NCBI GenBank assembly: GCA_035765755.1
Contig: DASTWW010000082.1
Span: forward strand, 1-7,296
Reading direction: 5' to 3'
Length of the DNA: 7,296 nucleotides
Origin: DASSKA01 sp035765755
Lineage (GTDB): Bacteria; Actinomycetota; Actinomycetes; Propionibacteriales; Nocardioidaceae
This document shows positions 6,701 through 7,296 of this stretch, piece by piece. Made by a program: the position numbers and the translations under genes. The notes under the pieces were generated by a model that was not told the origin of the DNA, searched no databases, and was given only the letters and a program-made list of their open reading frames with translations. Position 1 is the first letter of the stretch. Every line of letters starts with the position of its first letter.

Positions 6701-6895
6701 CACCGACTCGACAACGTCGGCGATCGCGTCCTTGGACAGCAGCATGGAGCCGAGCACGCTCTGCTCGGCGTCGTTGTCCTGGGGCGGGGTGCGGTCCCCG
6801 GCGCGACCGGGGTAGACCTCGTCGTAGTCGTGCGACCACGACGCGCCGGCGTCGGGTCGGGCGCTGGGACCGTTCGGCAGCTCCGCGATGCTCAC
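3788..6895 (-). CDS. dnaB: Replicative DNA helicase DnaB precursor containing two inteins
   Basis: A 1035-residue precursor; removing residues 244-382 and 550-975 leaves a 470-residue DnaB, the usual length. DnaB is the hexameric 5'-3' helicase that unwinds DNA at the replication fork. Visible parts are the N-terminal domain with PPQDNDAEQSVLGSML (37-52), a linker, then the RecA-like domain. Walker A ARPAMGK|ST is split by intein 1. Walker B LIVIDYMQLM has Asp486, followed by LSQLNRGPEQRSDKRPMLSD, RESG|SLEQDAD (split by intein 2) and the KHRNG motif (1009-1013) near the C-terminus, where the arginine finger lies in DnaB proteins. I chose the GTG at 6895 because MSIAEL is a typical actinobacterial DnaB beginning and GGAAGGA lies 10 nt upstream. 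An ATG at 6928 (MKPAPWKDGG) is an in-frame alternative. The gene ends in TAA. Residues 963-998 are encoded by an unusually AT-rich tract. Both inteins must splice for an active helicase. Confidence 0.96.
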   Translation of the reverse strand: MSIAELPNGPSARPDAGASWSHDYDEVYPGRAGDRTPPQDNDAEQSVLGSMLLSKDAIADVVESVRGTDFYRPAHETIFDAMVDLYGRGEPVDPVTTSAELQRRGELARVGGAPYLHTLSANVPIAANASYYAGIVREKAILRRLVGAGTRIAQMGYAGEGQVDEVVDRAQAEVYGVTDKRTSEDYAPLSAIMEGTLDEIEAISNRDGEMVGVPTGFADLDELTNGLHPGQMVIIAARPAMGKALALDTPLPTPVGWTTMGEVRVGDTLYDAQGRPTTVVAATEVMTGRPCYEITFSDGSTIVADAQHQWLTSLLGIPGAEVRTTEQIAASLADGHVLAMPDGGSVKVEAVRPIVSVPVRCVQVDNADHLYLAGESMIPTHNSTLGLDICRAASIHHNMASVIFSLEMTRNEITMRLLSAEAKIPLNHMRNGNMTDEDWAKLARKMGEVSSAPFFIDDSPNMTMMEIRAKARRLKQRHDLRLIVIDYMQLMTSGKKVESRQLEVSEFSRQIKLLAKELDVPIIALSQLNRGPEQRSDKRPMLSDLRESGCLTADTRLMRADTNAEISLGELMESGAKDIPVWALDERLKLVPRTLTHAFPSGTKPVYEMTLASGRRIKATGNHKFLTYDGWMPLSELTAGARIGSIRHVPPPLECTPRNDHEVTLLAHLIGDGSFVKRLPIRYASTDEACLATVESAVWHLFGITGVRDEYPEARVTSLRLPSPHHLTHGKRNPIAAWLDGMGLFGLRSHEKFIPDWVFALPKEQVGLFLRNLWATDGSVQLAKNGQGQICYATTSRRLADDVSRLLGRFNVFARTKVARKSGYRECYHVHVDGAENQLRFLDDIGVHGARDEMAKELVEHLRTVRPNTNLDTIPVDVWDRVREVLRERETSHRQFAAAVGTQFRDSTLWEHAPSRQRMRRVAAVLDDAELDVLATNDVFWDAVVAIAPLGEQPVYDATVLGLHNFVANGISTHNSLEQDADMVILLHREDAYEKESTRPGEADLIVAKHRNGPTRDVVVAFQGHYSRFVDMAIG
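3901..4010. other. Low-GC tract across the intein 2 / C-extein junction
   Basis: A hand count gives 47 G+C in 110 bases (about 43%), against about 64% in 3851-3900, 73% in 4011-4070 and 72% in 5251-5310. The tract codes for the last 13 residues of intein 2 and the first 23 of the C-extein. It uses AT-ending codons (TTA, TTT, GTA, GCA, ATA, AAA, GAA, CTT, GTT, ATT) that are rare elsewhere in the gene, while the protein stays canonical DnaB. Confidence 0.8.
3971..5248 (-). mobile_element. Intein 2 of DnaB: class 1, with LAGLIDADG homing endonuclease
   Basis: A 426-residue in-frame intein (precursor 550-975) between RESG and SLEQDAD, the site used by the Synechocystis DnaB intein. Splicing residues are all present: Cys1 (CLTADTRL), block B with Thr71 and His74 in ATGNHKF, block F VYDATVLGLHNFVANG, block G ISTHN ending His425-Asn426, and +1 Ser in the extein. 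This is a standard class 1 mechanism. Two LAGLIDADG motifs lie between blocks B and F: LLAHLIGDGSF (Asp123) and LRNLWATDGSV (Asp228), both keeping the metal-binding Asp. The endonuclease is therefore likely intact and could cleave intein-free dnaB alleles to home. Residues about 325-385 look like an additional helical DNA-binding segment. The last 13 residues are encoded in low-GC DNA, including a TTA leucine codon, unlike the rest of the intein. Confidence 0.95.
5750..6166 (-). mobile_element. Intein 1 of DnaB: class 3 mini-intein in the Walker A P-loop
   Basis: A 139-residue in-frame intein (precursor 244-382) placed between GK and ST of ARPAMGK|ST. It starts with Ala (ALALDTPLP), so the usual first nucleophile is missing. 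Instead it has the class 3 triad: Trp67 two residues after block B His65 (DAQHQW), Cys118 in block F (VPVRCVQVDNADHLYLAG), and Thr137 in block G (IPTHN). The +1 extein residue is Ser. In class 3 inteins the block F Cys attacks the N-terminal junction and carries the branched intermediate. Only about 50 residues separate blocks B and F, and no LAGLIDADG or other endonuclease motif is present, so it is a mini-intein that cannot home on its own. Mycobacterial DnaB P-loop inteins of the same type are known. Its base composition matches the host gene, suggesting long residence or a high-GC source. Confidence 0.94.
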
Positions 6896-6905
6896 GTGGC
6901 CCCCG

Positions 6906-6912
6906 TCCTTCC
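6906..6912 (-). promoter_or_regulatory. Ribosome binding site supporting the GTG start of dnaB
   Basis: GGAAGGA on the minus strand ends 10 nt before the GTG at 6895. The spacing is slightly long but acceptable, and a G-run in between could also pair. The alternative ATG at 6928 has no comparable sequence in front of it. Confidence 0.5.
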
Positions 6913-7027
6913 ATGGTGCTGGTTTCATCGGGTGCCGAAGACGGTACGGACCGCCACCCCCAGACCCGGGCAAACCGACCCCGCGCCGCATGGGCCGGAG
7001 CGCGGGGTCACTCCGCCACGAGGGCTG

Positions 7028-7055
7028 ACGCTACGTTCTCAGGCAACACTCACAA
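7028..7055 (-). promoter_or_regulatory. Candidate sigma-70-type promoter for dnaB
   Basis: On the minus strand TTGTGA (7050-7055) is separated by 16 nt from TAGCGT (7028-7033). The -35 matches TTGACA at four of six positions and the -10 fits TANNNT. The predicted start near 7021 would give a leader of about 125 nt before the GTG of dnaB. Prediction by eye only. Confidence 0.4.
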
Positions 7056-7061
7056 AGCCCG

Positions 7062-7213
7062 TCGTCCACAGGGGTCTGGGGATAACCGCCGGATCCATGT
7101 GGAACACGCCTAGGACGATGTGCACAGCCTGTTTACACAACTGTGGAAGAACCCGACGCTATACCGGACAAAGGGCCTTTGACCTGCGGAAACGATGTCC
7201 ACGGTGTGTGGAC
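7062..7213. promoter_or_regulatory. Cluster of degenerate DnaA-box-like sequences
   Basis: Within 152 bp there are several nonamers close to the actinobacterial DnaA box TTGTCCACA. TCGTCCACA (7062-7070) has one mismatch. TGTTCCACA (7098-7106, minus), TCTTCCACA (7142-7150, minus), CGGTCCACA (7207-7215, minus), ATGTCCACG (7195-7203) and ATGTGCACA (7118-7126) each have two. Two of them form a perfect inverted repeat, GTCCAC-GGTGT-GTGGAC (7197-7213). The cluster lies just upstream of the candidate dnaB promoter, so DnaA could influence dnaB transcription. Binding is inferred; several boxes are weak. Confidence 0.3.
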
Positions 7214-7225
7214 CGAAGAAAGTTC

Positions 7226-7242
7226 CGGGGCAATTTGCCCCG
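7226..7242 (-). terminator. Strong dyad, possible terminator of an upstream minus-strand gene
   Basis: CGGGGCAATTTGCCCCG (plus-strand reading) is an 8-bp perfect dyad around one central base. On the minus strand it is followed by GGAACTTTCTT, a modest T-rich tail, as expected for a terminator of a gene entering from the right. The tiny centre means a real RNA stem would open to about 6 bp with a 5-nt loop. An operator for a dimeric regulator is equally possible. Confidence 0.3.
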
Positions 7243-7296
7243 TTCTGAGCCGGACCCCTCCGGGGCGCACGGCCACGATGGCCCGGCTGGGCGGGC

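Larger units (their letters stand above)
6896..7296. other. Non-coding region upstream of dnaB
   Basis: No credible gene is seen on either strand in these 401 bases. Minus-strand frames entering from the right edge run into stops without recognisable protein sequence, so the 3' end of rplI, a frequent upstream neighbour of dnaB in actinobacteria, is not detected. The stretch holds the candidate dnaB promoter, a run of DnaA-box-like sequences (7062-7213), a dyad at 7226-7242 and GC-rich small hairpins at the right edge (7271-7283 and 7281-7296). Confidence 0.6.

Noticed and set aside
6941..6946. TACCGT on the minus strand as the dnaB -10 box
   Set aside because: No -35-like hexamer lies at 16-18 nt, and the TTGTGA/TAGCGT pair further upstream is better. 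It could still be a secondary start.
6896..6991. Longer dnaB frame starting at 6991
   Set aside because: The extra 32 residues are Gly/Pro/Arg-rich with no DnaB similarity. The GTG at 6895 has a Shine-Dalgarno sequence and begins with a typical DnaB N-terminus.

Overview
The window is high-GC DNA, roughly two thirds G+C by eye. It has GTG as well as ATG starts, strong third-position G/C bias, TANNNT-type -10 boxes next to start codons, and a PASTA-domain exported protein. All of this fits an actinobacterium. I cannot name the genus from sequence alone. Nothing in the window is a classical transposon, CRISPR array, rRNA or tRNA.

Layout, left to right. (1) Positions 2-913 (+) hold the 3' part of a probable exported protein with one PASTA domain and a cysteine-containing C-terminal domain; its start lies outside the window. 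(2) A convergent 115-bp gap with two hairpins follows. (3) A short GNAT acetyltransferase (1029-1472, -) and a CmoM/SmtA-like SAM methyltransferase (1530-2381, +) are divergently transcribed from a 57-bp gap. That gap carries a TAGG(G/C)T box 6-7 nt from each start codon, which suggests two leaderless promoters. (4) A predicted lipoprotein with the two-domain layout of the acyl-CoA thioesterase/BAAT family lies at 2434-3732 (+). (5) Almost half of the window is dnaB (3788-6895, -), the replicative DNA helicase, interrupted by two in-frame inteins. (6) About 400 bp of non-coding DNA lies upstream of dnaB. It contains a candidate promoter, a cluster of degenerate DnaA-box-like sequences and a strong dyad.

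The dnaB gene is the centre of interest. Removing 139 residues (intein 1) and 426 residues (intein 2) leaves a 470-residue helicase, the normal DnaB length. Intein 1 splits the Walker A P-loop between GK and ST. It begins with Ala and has the Trp/Cys/Thr triad of class 3 inteins, and it has no endonuclease. Intein 2 splits the later RESG/SLEQDAD motif. It begins with Cys (class 1) and carries an apparently intact LAGLIDADG homing endonuclease. The helicase should be inactive until both are spliced out. A sharply bounded 110-bp tract (3901-4010) of about 43% G+C straddles the intein 2/C-extein junction, between flanks of about 64-73%. This compositional break is the least expected signal in the window.

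The genes left of dnaB show no obvious shared pathway with it. The thioesterase-like lipoprotein and dnaB converge with a 55-bp gap. No complete new defence or metabolic system is evident.
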